A stretch of DNA of 64,000 nt from Tannerellaceae bacterium (GCA_021203545.1 JAJQAZ010000050.1:28131-92130); one strand, 5' to 3'; positions 19,467-28,523 are shown, counted from the first letter of the stretch. Numbers and translations: made by a program. The notes: generated by a model not told the origin, from the letters alone.

Positions 19467-19967
19467 GTGGTGGATAAAACTTATATAATGAGGAAAAATA
19501 ACTTATTCCATGTACTGATAGCTACCGGGTTCGGAGCCGGTTTCTCTCCATTCGCTCCCGGAACAGCCGGAGCTGTTGTTGCTACCGGGATATGGATTGT
19601 TTGTTACTTTCTGTTTCCTGTCTATCTTTTTCCGGTTACTTTTGGCCTGATTATTTTATTTACGTTACTGGGTATATGGGCAACCAATGTACTGGAAGCT
19701 ACCTGGGGAAAAGATCCTTCCCGGATTGTGGTGGACGAGATGGTGGGAGTATGGATTCCCTTACTGGCTGTTACTAAAACCGGCAGCCATGTCTGGTTAC
19801 TGGTTCTATTGTCGTTTGCTCTTTTCCGCCTGTTCGATATTTTTAAACCTTTGGGTATCCGTAAAGTGGAAAATTTAAAAGGTGGACTGGGAGTTATGGG
19901 CGACGATATTTTAGCAGGCATCTACAGCCTGGTGATCGTATGGGGTGTGAAATGGTGGATCGGGTAA
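19467..19967 (+). CDS. PgpA-like phosphatase, probable phosphatidylinositol-phosphate phosphatase
   Basis: A 166-residue PgpA-domain membrane protein (HVLIATGFGAGFSPFAPGTAGA, then DEMVGVW and FRLFDIFKPLGIRKVE). PgpA enzymes dephosphorylate phosphatidylglycerophosphate. In gut Bacteroides a PgpA-like protein beside a CDP-alcohol phosphotransferase and a PAP2 protein acts in inositol-lipid synthesis (the BT_1522-1526 locus, from memory), and the same three-gene order is seen here. The GTG at 19467 is possible, but the ATG at 19488 (MRKNNLFHVL) is the more likely start given the promoter at 19443-19450. The next gene is 32 bp downstream. Confidence 0.8.
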   Translation: MVDKTYIMRKNNLFHVLIATGFGAGFSPFAPGTAGAVVATGIWIVCYFLFPVYLFPVTFGLIILFTLLGIWATNVLEATWGKDPSRIVVDEMVGVWIPLLAVTKTGSHVWLLVLLSFALFRLFDIFKPLGIRKVENLKGGLGVMGDDILAGIYSLVIVWGVKWWIG

Positions 19968-19999
19968 AAATAAAAAATATACTTAATGCAATATAAGAG

Positions 20000-20692
20000 A
20001 TGAAAGCGAGAGATTTAGCTCAACAGATAATTTATAAGATCATTAACCCTCTTGTACGTGGAATGATCAAAATAGGTATGACTCCTAATATGATCACGCT
20101 GATCGGTTTGATTATGAATATTTTTGCCTGCAGCCTTTTTATTTATGCGGCTGTGAATGGTGAAAGGGGGGATTTTTCGTATGTTGGCTGGGGAGGCGGT
20201 ATTATTTTATTTGCCGGCCTGTTCGATATGATGGATGGCCAGGTTGCCAGGATCGGGAATATGAGCTCAAAATACGGTGCTCTGTTTGATTCGGTATTGG
20301 ACCGTTACAGCGAACTGATCGTATTTTTCGGAATCTGTTACTACCTGATATTACAGGAATACTTTTTCTCCTCTATCTTTGCTTTTACAGCCCTGATTGG
20401 TTCTATGATGGTTAGCTATGTGCGCGCCAGAGCGGAAGGGTTGGGTATTGAATGTAAAGGCGGGTTTATGCAACGTCCAGAACGTGTTGTGATTACAGGA
20501 TTAGGCGCATTACTTTGCGGTATATTCTATCATTATGCGGGCGATTATAAGGTGTATGTTTCCGGTTTCGACTTTCCGGTATTCGAACCTATTTTAATTT
20601 TTATCATTCCCATTGCCATTGTTGCCGTTTTTGCAAACATAACAGCTCTCGGACGGTTAAACCATTGCCGTAAAGCATTAAAAGACTTATAA
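20000..20692 (+). CDS. CDP-alcohol phosphatidyltransferase, probable phosphatidylinositol-phosphate synthase
   Basis: A 230-residue membrane enzyme with the complete CDP-alcohol phosphotransferase motif D-x2-DG-x2-AR-x8-G-x3-D-x3-[14 protein letters not shown] followed by [13 protein letters not shown] (about residues 75-105). It has about six membrane segments. It joins a CDP-activated lipid to an alcohol phosphate; neighbours suggest inositol phosphate. It lies 32 bp after the PgpA-like gene and 5 bp before the PAP2 gene, so it is co-transcribed. No inositol-phosphate synthase gene is in the window. Confidence 0.85.
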   Translation: MKARDLAQQIIYKIINPLVRGMIKIGMTPNMITLIGLIMNIFACSLFIYAAVNGERGDFSYVGWGGGIILFAGLFDMMDGQVARIGNMSSKYGALFDSVLDRYSELIVFFGICYYLILQEYFFSSIFAFTALIGSMMVSYVRARAEGLGIECKGGFMQRPERVVITGLGALLCGIFYHYAGDYKVYVSGFDFPVFEPILIFIIPIAIVAVFANITALGRLNHCRKALKDL

Positions 20693-20697
20693 TAAGA

Positions 20698-21633
20698 ATG
20701 AATCTACAACTTTCGCTTCCTTCCCGTAAGGAAAGTATTTTAGTAATTATTATCTCTATCCTTTACCTGGCACTAACCGGTATTTTTATCGGGTTCCGGT
20801 CGGAACATTTTCTGATGATGGGTACTTTCTGGGTGTTATTCTTCACGAACGATTTTACCCGGAAATTAGGAGTGGCACTGATACCTTTTATGCTGTTTGG
20901 GGCCTCTTATGACTGGATGCGGGTATATCACAATTATATGGTTAATTCTATTGACATTGAGGATTTATACAACATGGAAAAAAGCCTGTTCGGGATTAAC
21001 CTGAATGGTGAGAGATTGATACCCTGCGAATATTTTGCCTTATTCAATCATCCTGTCGTGGACTTTCTGGCCGGGATATTTTATCTGGGCTGGGTACCTA
21101 TACCCATGGCTTTTGTGGTATACTTATACCTGAAAAAAGAAAAAGAGATATACCTGCATTTTGCCATTGTCTTTTTATTGACTAACCTGATCGGGTTTGC
21201 CGGATATTATATCCACCCGGCTGCCCCACCCTGGTATGCGATGAATTATGGTTTCGAGGCTATTTTAGATACTCCGGGAAATATGGGTGGGCTGGAACGA
21301 TTCGACCTGTTAGTGGGTATTCCGGTTTTTGATTCGATCTATGGCAGAAACGCCAATGTGTTTGCTGCTATTCCTTCTTTGCACTCGGCCTATCTGGTGG
21401 TTGTATTTTTCTATGCGATCAAAAGGAAAAGTAATCCGGTATTAATTGGTATTGTAACGCTGTTTATGTTCGGTATCTGGTTTACCGCGGTATATTCGTG
21501 CCACCATTACCTGATAGATGTCATACTGGGGGCACTTTGTGCAGTACTCGGCATTTTTGTATTCGAAAAAGGATTAATAAACCTGAAAGGTTTTAAATCA
21601 TTCTTCGACCGGTACTATAATTATATAAAATAA
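20698..21633 (+). CDS. PAP2-superfamily protein, AUR1/inositol phosphorylceramide synthase-like
   Basis: A 311-residue multi-pass membrane protein. PAP2 signature residues are in IPSLHSAYLVVVFF and CHHYLIDVILGA, with HPAAPPWYAMNYG upstream, an arrangement seen in AUR1-type transferases that move phosphoinositol to ceramide. Bacteroidales make sphingolipids, and this gene ends a three-gene inositol-lipid module. Its ceramide substrate is inferred from context; a plain lipid phosphatase is the alternative. The convergent pilus operon ends 8 bp downstream. Confidence 0.8.
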   Translation: MNLQLSLPSRKESILVIIISILYLALTGIFIGFRSEHFLMMGTFWVLFFTNDFTRKLGVALIPFMLFGASYDWMRVYHNYMVNSIDIEDLYNMEKSLFGINLNGERLIPCEYFALFNHPVVDFLAGIFYLGWVPIPMAFVVYLYLKKEKEIYLHFAIVFLLTNLIGFAGYYIHPAAPPWYAMNYGFEAILDTPGNMGGLERFDLLVGIPVFDSIYGRNANVFAAIPSLHSAYLVVVFFYAIKRKSNPVLIGIVTLFMFGIWFTAVYSCHHYLIDVILGALCAVLGIFVFEKGLINLKGFKSFFDRYYNYIK

Positions 21634-21641
21634 CGAAAAGA

Positions 21642-22598
21642 TCAGAATTCTTTAACGGGTTCTCCCTTTTCATCATACACCCGGAGTGTGCTTACGGCTC
21701 TGTACGAAGGTTTGACTATAGATTCTGTACTTCTGGATGCTGTCTCTTCTTCGTAGACCTCAATCTGGAGGTCATATAAATAGTTACGTTGGGGTAACGG
21801 CAGGTTGGCCGTGAATTCCTGTTGTTCCGTACTATTATTGATATGTGTATAAATAGTTATCACCGGAAGTGCGGTCGCTTCGTATACATAGGCATTGTTT
21901 ACATATATATCAGAGCCATTATTTACAAGATCTATAGGCGCAGCGAAATTGAAATAATCGGTTAAAGGAAGTACGGCTGCCGGATTTTTAATTATATAGG
22001 TATAGCGTGCCGCGTTTTGTATTAAAAAGCTATTGGATGTACTTAATCCGGAATTTTCCGGGAATGTCAGGTTTACTCGTATCTTGGCACAGGTCCTGAC
22101 CAAATCCACAATGGCATTGCTACCAGCTGTAAAATCAAAATTAAGTGTTGATCCGTACATACAAAAGCCGTTCGCCGGGTCGAGGTTATTGGTTTTGTCC
22201 ACTTCGGGCGTTATCATCGCTTTTAAATCATCAATGGTTGCCAGTGCATTCAGGGCTTCTTCATCATCATAGTTGACCACCACATATATATCCTTCGTTT
22301 GTAAATCCTGCGGCTCTACAGGTAGGGAAATGATTTGATAATCTCCGGAGATTGAAAAGCCTGTATTTACATATTTAAAGGTAATACTTGTTATGGAAGG
22401 TTCTGTAAAAAAGAGACTTATATTAGTAACCGTCTGTTCAACAGCCAGATTATCCCCATCAACCACTTTTGTCAGGAAAGCTTTAGGCACCGCCAGTTTA
22501 ATTACGGCACCTTCGCTTTCCGGATGCTGGTCTTCCCTACTACAACCGGCAAGGGTTATAGACAGGAATGTAAGCATGTAACAAACTATTTTCTTCAT
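21642..22598 (-). CDS. Pilus accessory/tip lipoprotein, fimbrillin-like
   Basis: A 318-residue lipoprotein from ATG 22598: MKKIVCYMLTFLSITLAGC gives a lipobox Cys at about residue 19, better than the longer frame starting at 22628. The rest is beta-rich with the two-domain fimbrillin look (YAYVYEATALPVITIYTH-type segments). It is the last gene of the type V pilus operon, 8 bp after the preceding gene. In Mfa-type operons this position holds minor tip or accessory subunits. The exact role is unknown. Confidence 0.65.
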   Translation of the reverse strand: MKKIVCYMLTFLSITLAGCSREDQHPESEGAVIKLAVPKAFLTKVVDGDNLAVEQTVTNISLFFTEPSITSITFKYVNTGFSISGDYQIISLPVEPQDLQTKDIYVVVNYDDEEALNALATIDDLKAMITPEVDKTNNLDPANGFCMYGSTLNFDFTAGSNAIVDLVRTCAKIRVNLTFPENSGLSTSNSFLIQNAARYTYIIKNPAAVLPLTDYFNFAAPIDLVNNGSDIYVNNAYVYEATALPVITIYTHINNSTEQQEFTANLPLPQRNYLYDLQIEVYEEETASRSTESIVKPSYRAVSTLRVYDEKGEPVKEF

Positions 22599-22606
22599 AG
22601 TAAAGA

Positions 22607-24388
22607 TCATTCTACTGTTCTTACACAACGTGAAACGGTACTGCTGAAATCATACCGTTCGAATTCATGATAAAGGATGGTATCCCAATTGGCCCTGATA
22701 GCGGGTGATAAATAGCTATCGCCATACCAATACGCTTTCACCTGTATCGTTACTTCGTTGTAATACCATACCAAATCGGTTCCCGGAGGAGCGGCAAAGG
22801 GCCATCCGTTAGGAAAGTCTTCTATCCGGAGCATAATATCTCCCGGTGTAAAATACCGGTCTATCAAATCCAGTTTTTCATCCGCCAGGATATCCTCATT
22901 GTTGTGTTCAGGCATTAATACTGTTGAAGATAAGTCAAAACCCGTTAAGTCCTGTAGTAAAGCCTGTGCCTGCTGACGGAAACGTAACGGATAATAAGGC
23001 ATATCATAACCTGCCGCCAACCAGGTATTCGATGTCCAGACATTATAGGCCGCATCGCATGCGGCAAGGAATGACAACAACTCGCAGGAATTGATCAGGC
23101 GCCACCCTGCCCCATACTTTTTCTCACAATAGTAAGGAGGATCACCCCGGTAGATCGTTGGACCCTGGATTTCCGGATCGTAGTAATTAACCACATCATT
23201 GTAAGCACCCTGCAATCCCCCACCTGTTGTCAGGTACGGATTGTTTTCCGATAAATCTTCGTTGCGGGATAAAATTTCTACCTTACCACATTCCGTCGGA
23301 ATAATGATACTGGAATCGGTAGGATAGACAGGCGGTATAACTATTTGCTTGTCTCCCTGGAATAAATAGGTATAATTATCAACTAACCACGGTTCTACAT
23401 AGGTCATAATCTGTACTCCGCCCTGGGCATTAATATATGCGTTAACAATATAATGGTAATTCCGGATAACACTGTTGGTTGATAACGCAGGCACAGTTCT
23501 CCGTTGACTTGTTATCCCTTCAAAACCACTATCATTCTGAATGGGGAAGGTTTGATTATTAATTTCCAGCAATGTATAGTTTGTTCCGTTTGGAGGTACC
23601 AGAAATTCGGGAATGTAGAATATAACAGACCCTATACTGTCCCGGGTATAATCAAAATCCGTAAGGGAAGCTGCCGGAGAAGATACAGTTGCACCTTCGT
23701 AGTAATTATCATACGGAGGTATTGAAAGATCAGATGCTACATTTTCCAGTAAAACAGATGTTACTGTATTTTCCGGAACAGTACTACCTGGTGTTTTTTT
23801 ACGAAATATCACTTCTACTTTTGCCAATGCCCTGACCAGTTCTACTTTTCCGGTAGGTAGTATAAGAGAAGCCGGATTGGTTTCCGTACCTCCGCCTGTT
23901 ACCGCCACATCGGTATAGACCGCAGACATCACAAAACGCCCCGCCGTAGTGGTACCATCAGGTAAAAAAGCGGGATTGTAGGTAAGATTGGTAAAACGGG
24001 GATCGCTTGTGAACTCCGATTCGTTGCGGATAGCCAGCAATGCTTCTACAAAATCGCCGGAATAGACTGTTTCGTTTGCAATGAAATACATATTATATAT
24101 TCCCGCACGTAAACGTACGGCCCTACTTGGATTGTTAAAACCATCGGGGAAATATATTTTTTCATTGAAACCAACTTCTCCGGTTTCCGAATCGAATGTA
24201 ATCATCCGTAATTCGTCCACCCGGTCTTCCCAGAAGACAGCATCCTGATTAATGGAGGAAGAGACCGCCCTGACTGATAAAGAGATCATAGCCTCTTCCC
24301 CGTGGGAACCGATTTTATCATCCTCGTTGCGGCATCCCACCAGAATAAAGAGAATCGTGACCAGTAAAAATTTACATTGTTGTTTCAT
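22607..24388 (-). CDS. Large pilus tip/accessory lipoprotein (Mfa3/Mfa4/Mfa5-like position)
   Basis: A 593-residue lipoprotein with a lipobox LFILVGC at residues 13-19. The N-terminal half (about 25-340) is fimbrillin-like, including MYFIANETVYSGDF and VRALAKVEVIF, which resemble anchor and tip subunits. The C-terminal half contains CEKKYGAGWRLINSCELLSFLAAC, a DUF1566/FISUMP-like segment often found on surface adhesins. It overlaps the FimB/Mfa2-like gene by 17 bp, indicating coupling. Tip adhesin is the best guess. Confidence 0.65.
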   Translation of the reverse strand: MKQQCKFLLVTILFILVGCRNEDDKIGSHGEEAMISLSVRAVSSSINQDAVFWEDRVDELRMITFDSETGEVGFNEKIYFPDGFNNPSRAVRLRAGIYNMYFIANETVYSGDFVEALLAIRNESEFTSDPRFTNLTYNPAFLPDGTTTAGRFVMSAVYTDVAVTGGGTETNPASLILPTGKVELVRALAKVEVIFRKKTPGSTVPENTVTSVLLENVASDLSIPPYDNYYEGATVSSPAASLTDFDYTRDSIGSVIFYIPEFLVPPNGTNYTLLEINNQTFPIQNDSGFEGITSQRRTVPALSTNSVIRNYHYIVNAYINAQGGVQIMTYVEPWLVDNYTYLFQGDKQIVIPPVYPTDSSIIIPTECGKVEILSRNEDLSENNPYLTTGGGLQGAYNDVVNYYDPEIQGPTIYRGDPPYYCEKKYGAGWRLINSCELLSFLAACDAAYNVWTSNTWLAAGYDMPYYPLRFRQQAQALLQDLTGFDLSSTVLMPEHNNEDILADEKLDLIDRYFTPGDIMLRIEDFPNGWPFAAPPGTDLVWYYNEVTIQVKAYWYGDSYLSPAIRANWDTILYHEFERYDFSSTVSRCVRTVE

Positions 24389-25325
24389 AACTATATACCA
24401 ACCAGTTGTTCACCCATATTTCGGTAATCACATAAGTTCCGCAGTCACACTGGTCTTCTGCCGTAAACCGGATTACAAAATCATGGTCGCAAGCCAGATT
24501 CACTTCCGGATTTTTTAAAAGCAAAGTACCCAACAGATTTCCCCGGAATAACTCTTCATCGAGCGTTACATTGCGGATGATGAGGGTATTCGCATATCCG
24601 GATTGGAGCGTAAGCAGCGTAAGGTTTGCTTCTAGGATTCCGTTTACTACAGAACTGAAAGCAACATATTCTACCAACCCACCTTCCCGGATTGTACCAT
24701 CCAGATTCAACACGCTGTTATCTGCTTCTACTATAAACTCATACTCGTTTATTCTGCTTAACCCCTCTGCCTGGATCGTTAACCGGTTTGTAAGTTCCTG
24801 CATATTAACCGTTACACGTTCCCACCCAGGTTCCGCTTCTGTTCCTTCCGCAACATACACAGCAGTGCTTTCGCCATAAAAAAGTTTCCGGTCTTCTACC
24901 GGATAAGCGATGGTGTCGGTACTTCTTAATCGCAGAAAGATACTGGTTGCGGTAGTTACACTATCCTGTAGTTCCTGTAATTCGTACAGGTCGTTATCCA
25001 ATCCGGCCCATGCCCTAACCGTATAAAGTCCGCTACTTAGTTCTATCTGTTGAAAAAAGTCTTCCGCTAAAATTACATTTTCCACCTCTGTATGGTATAC
25101 CAACATGTCTTCCCGGTTAAACACCCCTATCAGAAGCGTATTTATTTCTGCCGGATAATTTGTTTCCGTCTGGCAGGATGTACGGGAATAGAAGTAAACC
25201 TGAATTCCCTGTAACTGGTCATCCGGCTGTACTAAACAGCCGGAATCACTTTTTATACATCCTCCCAAAAACAGAATGAGTCCATTTATTACTACCAGGA
25301 AGGTTATGTAACGTATATGCTTCAT
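24372..25325 (-). CDS. FimB/Mfa2 family fimbrial anchor lipoprotein
   Basis: A 317-residue lipoprotein with a lipobox LILFLGGC (Cys about 23). The domain has the FimB/Mfa2 pattern: VYFYSRTSC, LLIGVFNREDMLVYHTEV, LSSGLYTVRAWAGL, then TVNMQELTNRLTIQAEGL. These proteins anchor the pilus to the outer membrane and end elongation of the shaft. It starts one base inside the stop of the major-subunit gene and overlaps the tip-protein gene by 17 bp, so all are one operon. The C-terminal EIWVNNWLVYSYETTM resembles a donor strand. Confidence 0.85.
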   Translation of the reverse strand: MKHIRYITFLVVINGLILFLGGCIKSDSGCLVQPDDQLQGIQVYFYSRTSCQTETNYPAEINTLLIGVFNREDMLVYHTEVENVILAEDFFQQIELSSGLYTVRAWAGLDNDLYELQELQDSVTTATSIFLRLRSTDTIAYPVEDRKLFYGESTAVYVAEGTEAEPGWERVTVNMQELTNRLTIQAEGLSRINEYEFIVEADNSVLNLDGTIREGGLVEYVAFSSVVNGILEANLTLLTLQSGYANTLIIRNVTLDEELFRGNLLGTLLLKNPEVNLACDHDFVIRFTAEDQCDCGTYVITEIWVNNWLVYSYETTM

Positions 25326-26728
25326 CAGAATTCTATATCATACGAGTGGACTGTCCAGTTCAGTACTGTAACTTCTACCGTCATATAGGTTTGTTCCGGA
25401 GTAAGCGGATCAATCGGGTCAACAGGCGATTCCGGTTCGTCGGGATTTACCGGTTTCGGGTCCGGATTATCCGGGTCTGTTGTATTGGGGTCTTCGGGAT
25501 AAAGAGGATTCCAGTTTACCCCTAATTGTCCGAATCCGGTAATATTGATATGGTAAATATTATTTCTTACTACAGGAGAATTAAGAGGTGCCTGTATATT
25601 ATCAGGATTCAGCCATGCATAATAGAGCATTTTACCTTCCAGATAAACAGCTACCCGCTGATTTTGTACCGCTGCCTGTGCCGCCTGTTTAGACGAATAG
25701 ATCCGGCCATCGGCCTGTCCTACATAGAAGGTTCCGTTTGTTAATGTTCCACCATCTGCTATAGCAGATGCCTGAGGAGTAAAAGTAGTCCGTACCAATA
25801 CATAGGCGGTGTTTCCCTTACGGTATCCGGTTGTTGCCCGGGTGCCTGTTTGATGGGTATTTTCAAAAAGGAATTTACCGGGTAATGATTTATATCCATC
25901 ACCAGCAGCAGGAAGTGCCGGTATAGGCGAAGGATTAGAGAGGTCTGAATAATCATAATATTGGGATGCCTGGTCCGTATATTCACCCAATTCCGGTACA
26001 TAGTTGTATCCATAGGTTATATAATCGGGCTGTTGAATAAAATAGATCTGATTTGTACCTTGTGCAACAGAATAGGTGAGGTTAGACATGGTACCGAGCA
26101 AAGTGCCTTCGCTATCCCGGAGTTCGTTGTTAGCCGTTGTTGTAACAATTACACGGGAAGCCATACGAACTACCTGTACGGTAATATGATTGGCCCCTCC
26201 TAAAACGGCTGTTTCCGATATATCCGGCTCTATCGCGACTGAAGAGCTTTTTCCTGTCATGGTAATCACATCATAAGCGACTCCATTTTGTGTGACTATT
26301 TGGGCCAGGCCAGTTACCGGAACAAGAGTATCGTCGCTGTTTACAGTTGTACCCAACGGTCCGGGATTATTCAACACCACATAAATAGTTTTAATACCCG
26401 AGGTAGTCCGGAACGGCTGACTGGGAGAAACAATAGCTCCATCCGAAGATATTCCGGTTCCGGCAAACCGCTTGGCCTCTATCGTACCATCACCGGCAAT
26501 CATATAAATATCCAATATTTCTACCCCGTCATTTCCTTCGTATTCTCCATCCGGATTGTAATCTTCCGGCAGCGCTTTTCCCGCTATAGAGGAAGGTAAC
26601 TGCACAGAAATATTGACATACGTTGGCAGACCCTCCGGAATAGTCTCTCCCGGTACATCCTCACTTCTGTTACAGGCTATTAATCCAACGATTAAAAGGG
26701 GCGCAAGCAAGTACTTTTTCAGATTCAT
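25325..26728 (-). CDS. Mfa1-family major fimbrial subunit (type V pilin)
   Basis: A 467-residue lipoprotein pilin precursor. Lipobox LIVGLIAC (Cys about 19); the mature domain has IYVVLNNPGPLG, then MASRVIVTTTANNEL and YHINITGFGQLG, and ends with a strand VTVLNWTVHSYDIEF likely used for donor-strand assembly. Type V pilins are trimmed by a trypsin-like protease after a basic residue near the N-terminus; GKALPED at about 52 is a possible site but unproven. Near the C-terminus a Pro/Asp-rich linker (about 415-450) precedes the last strand. First gene of the operon; no convincing promoter found upstream. Confidence 0.85.
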   Translation of the reverse strand: MNLKKYLLAPLLIVGLIACNRSEDVPGETIPEGLPTYVNISVQLPSSIAGKALPEDYNPDGEYEGNDGVEILDIYMIAGDGTIEAKRFAGTGISSDGAIVSPSQPFRTTSGIKTIYVVLNNPGPLGTTVNSDDTLVPVTGLAQIVTQNGVAYDVITMTGKSSSVAIEPDISETAVLGGANHITVQVVRMASRVIVTTTANNELRDSEGTLLGTMSNLTYSVAQGTNQIYFIQQPDYITYGYNYVPELGEYTDQASQYYDYSDLSNPSPIPALPAAGDGYKSLPGKFLFENTHQTGTRATTGYRKGNTAYVLVRTTFTPQASAIADGGTLTNGTFYVGQADGRIYSSKQAAQAAVQNQRVAVYLEGKMLYYAWLNPDNIQAPLNSPVVRNNIYHINITGFGQLGVNWNPLYPEDPNTTDPDNPDPKPVNPDEPESPVDPIDPLTPEQTYMTVEVTVLNWTVHSYDIEF

Positions 26729-26804
26729 AATTTCTATATTTATTTTGTTGTTAGGTATTTTTCTATATTTGAAAAATCTATATGTATATCGTCATGGTTT
26801 TGTT

Positions 26805-26812
26805 TATATTTG
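26805..26812 (+). promoter_or_regulatory. Promoter -7 box of the SnoaL-like gene
   Basis: TATATTTG fits the Bacteroidetes -7 consensus 47 bp before the ATG at 26859. No TTTG is at the right -33 distance, so the call is weak. Confidence 0.4.
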
Positions 26813-26858
26813 CCAATATGCTTAGTAGCTGTTTTTAAAAAACAAAATAATTTTAAAA

Positions 26859-27242
26859 ATGTTTTCAACGAGTTCCCGGACAATAGCGCTTTTGTTTAAC
26901 GATTGTATCAATAACAGAGATGTGGAAGGATTGTCAAACCTGATGACAGAAGATCATATTTTTATTGATAGTGCCAACAACCGGGTAGAAGGAAAAAATG
27001 CGAATAAAGCCAATTGGCAGCACTTCTTCGACCTGTTTCCTTTTTATAAAAATGTTTTCGAAACAGTGATCTCACGCGATTCAACGGTTATCATGCTGGG
27101 ATATTCACTCTGCTGTGACGAAATACTGAATCATGTAAAAGCTATCTGGACGGCTAAAATAGAAAGAGGAAAGTTAAACGAGTGGCGCGTTTATACCGAT
27201 ACGAAAGAAAACAGGGAGCGGCTTGGGATATTCCCGTTGTGA
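26859..27242 (+). CDS. SnoaL-like/NTF2-fold protein
   Basis: A 127-residue protein with the NTF2-like pattern: FNDCINNRDVEGLSNLMTEDHIFID at the N-terminus, a middle WQHFFDLFPFYKN and a C-terminal KAIWTAKIERGKLNEWRVYTDT. SnoaL-like proteins include polyketide cyclases and isomerases, but many have no known reaction. It is monocistronic, converging on the next gene with 5 bp between stops. No catalytic assignment is made. Confidence 0.75.
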   Translation: MFSTSSRTIALLFNDCINNRDVEGLSNLMTEDHIFIDSANNRVEGKNANKANWQHFFDLFPFYKNVFETVISRDSTVIMLGYSLCCDEILNHVKAIWTAKIERGKLNEWRVYTDTKENRERLGIFPL

Positions 27243-27247
27243 GAGTA

Positions 27248-27796
27248 TCATAATTCTTTATATTCCGAAGAATCCGGTGCATCATAAAACCGTTCCCATT
27301 CTCCTACCCGCGCCCAAAGACCAGTGGACTCCCCGGCAACTTCCAGCTTATTATCTGTAAATAATACTTCTATTTCAACAGTATAGGTTTTATACCGGTA
27401 TCTCCAATCGGTTTCCGCATAGATCAATAAGAAATCCTCAGTGGATTTTTCCTGTTTAGGCAATACAAGCCACTGATAATGTAAATGGGTGAAGTCTTTC
27501 AATGGCTTTGTACTTTTAATGATTTCTTTTTTCAGGATCATTGATTCCCGGACATTTTCAAGTTCTGCTACAGCCTTTTCCAACTCCTTGCCCTCAATAT
27601 TCAAAAACCGGTCAAGGACCTTCCACTGTTTATCTGTTGGCTGAATTTGTTCCACAGAATCCGTATGCACCCATATTTCAATGGGCGCACCTAAAACCGG
27701 TAGATCGATTTTTTTGGGTAGAGATTAATAAATCCCCTTCTTTCAGAAATTGTATATTCTTGCGGATATGCACTCTTTTTCTTAACGGTTAGTCAT
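27248..27796 (-). pseudogene. Unrecognised small protein gene, frameshifted in its 5' part
   Basis: The open 3' part (27670-27248, 140 residues) reads HTDSVEQIQPTDKQWKVLDRFL and ends GEWERFYDAPDSSEYKEL; I do not recognise the family, though the middle loosely recalls DUF6985-type immunity-like proteins. Upstream coding sequence continues in other frames: SAYPQEYTISERRGFINLYPKK, then a run of seven A (T at 27709-27715), where one more A joins it to IDLPVLGAPIEIWVHTDS. An ATG at 27796 lies 15 nt after a predicted transcription start, but its frame meets TAA after four codons; one extra T at about 27783 would explain that too. At least one indel is clear, the second is tentative. Confidence 0.55.
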
Positions 27797-27816
27797 TTTT
27801 CAAAGTAAAACATTTT

Positions 27817-27824
27817 CAAAAATA
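27817..27824 (-). promoter_or_regulatory. Promoter -7 box for the gene at 27248-27796
   Basis: TATTTTTG on the minus strand, about 21 bp upstream of the ATG at 27796, fits the -7 consensus and supports that start. No clear -33 box is seen. Confidence 0.4.
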
Positions 27825-27965
27825 TACCCAATAAACATTCATCTTTTTATTTCATCTAATTTTTTGATCGTATGGTTTACATCTAAAGTGTATGTCCAAA
27901 AAGTCTATATATTCTTTAATTAAGTTATCGATTATAAGGCCGAAGGACTTGAATGTATATAACTA

Positions 27966-28021
27966 TCAGGTTAAGGATAAAAAACAAGTATAAAAGGGTT
28001 GAAATCTTAATCTTAACCTGA
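27966..28021. repeat. 10-bp inverted repeat, possible hairpin
   Basis: TCAGGTTAAG (27966-27975) and CTTAACCTGA (28012-28021) can pair around a 36-nt loop. It has no T-run on either side, so terminator function is doubtful. Confidence 0.5.
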
Positions 28022-28141
28022 CGGCTATGCCTATTTGGGTTGTTATGGAGAGGGTTCTGCCTACCCCAGGTTGTACCTACGGTTATTAACTAAGCCCGAT
28101 CTACGATTCAAATTTTCCCATCGCAACGAATGCATAACTAA

Positions 28142-28285
28142 AGTTTTTTTGTTGAAAAGTTTGCATCTTTGCATCATCCCGGCTGTTAATTTATTGTCTA
28201 TAAGTAAAATAATATTCAAAATAGGTGATGCAAAGTATGATGCAAACCTGATGCAAAGTGTTTCGTTTGCATCACTTTTTGCTGT
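28142..28285. repeat. GATGCAAA-rich element, copy A
   Basis: This segment carries six exact octamers GATGCAAA or TTTGCATC, two of them abutting (28160-28175) and three spaced by 12 and 11 bp (28227, 28239, 28250). It matches the segment at 28690-28832 in inverted orientation over about 145 bp at visibly less than full identity, sharing gapped blocks such as GATGCAAAGTATGATGCAAA. The function is unknown; the octamers look like protein-binding sites. Confidence 0.8.
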
Positions 28286-28433
28286 TTCTCTCTCTTTTGA
28301 TACTATAAAATACATTTAATGGCTCTTTTCTTTCCGTGGTCTCCTGCAGTTTTCACTTGTAGTATTATCTCTTTTCCTTTGACTATCTTTTAGTCTTCCC
28401 TTATCTTTTTTTGTTAGGCACACTATCTTTTGT

Positions 28434-28523
28434 TGTTTTTGAGCCGGGTAGCAAACGTTTTCGAGCATGGTAGCAAACGTTTGTCACCTTGGTCGCGAAC
28501 CTTTGCCACACGGCTCAAAAACA
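28434..28523. repeat. Three 22-bp tandem repeats inside a 13-bp perfect inverted repeat
   Basis: Units starting GGTAGCAAACGTTT or GGTCGCGAACCTTT begin at 28447, 28469 and 28491, exactly 22 bp apart. They are enclosed by TGTTTTTGAGCCG (28434-28446) and its exact inverse CGGCTCAAAAACA (28511-28523). The 22-bp period is iteron-like, placing each site on the same face of the helix. Confidence 0.85.

Noticed and set aside
28434..28523. Plasmid replication origin
   Set aside because: Only three units, no replication initiator gene or AT-rich melting region beside it, and the flanking genes are chromosomal.
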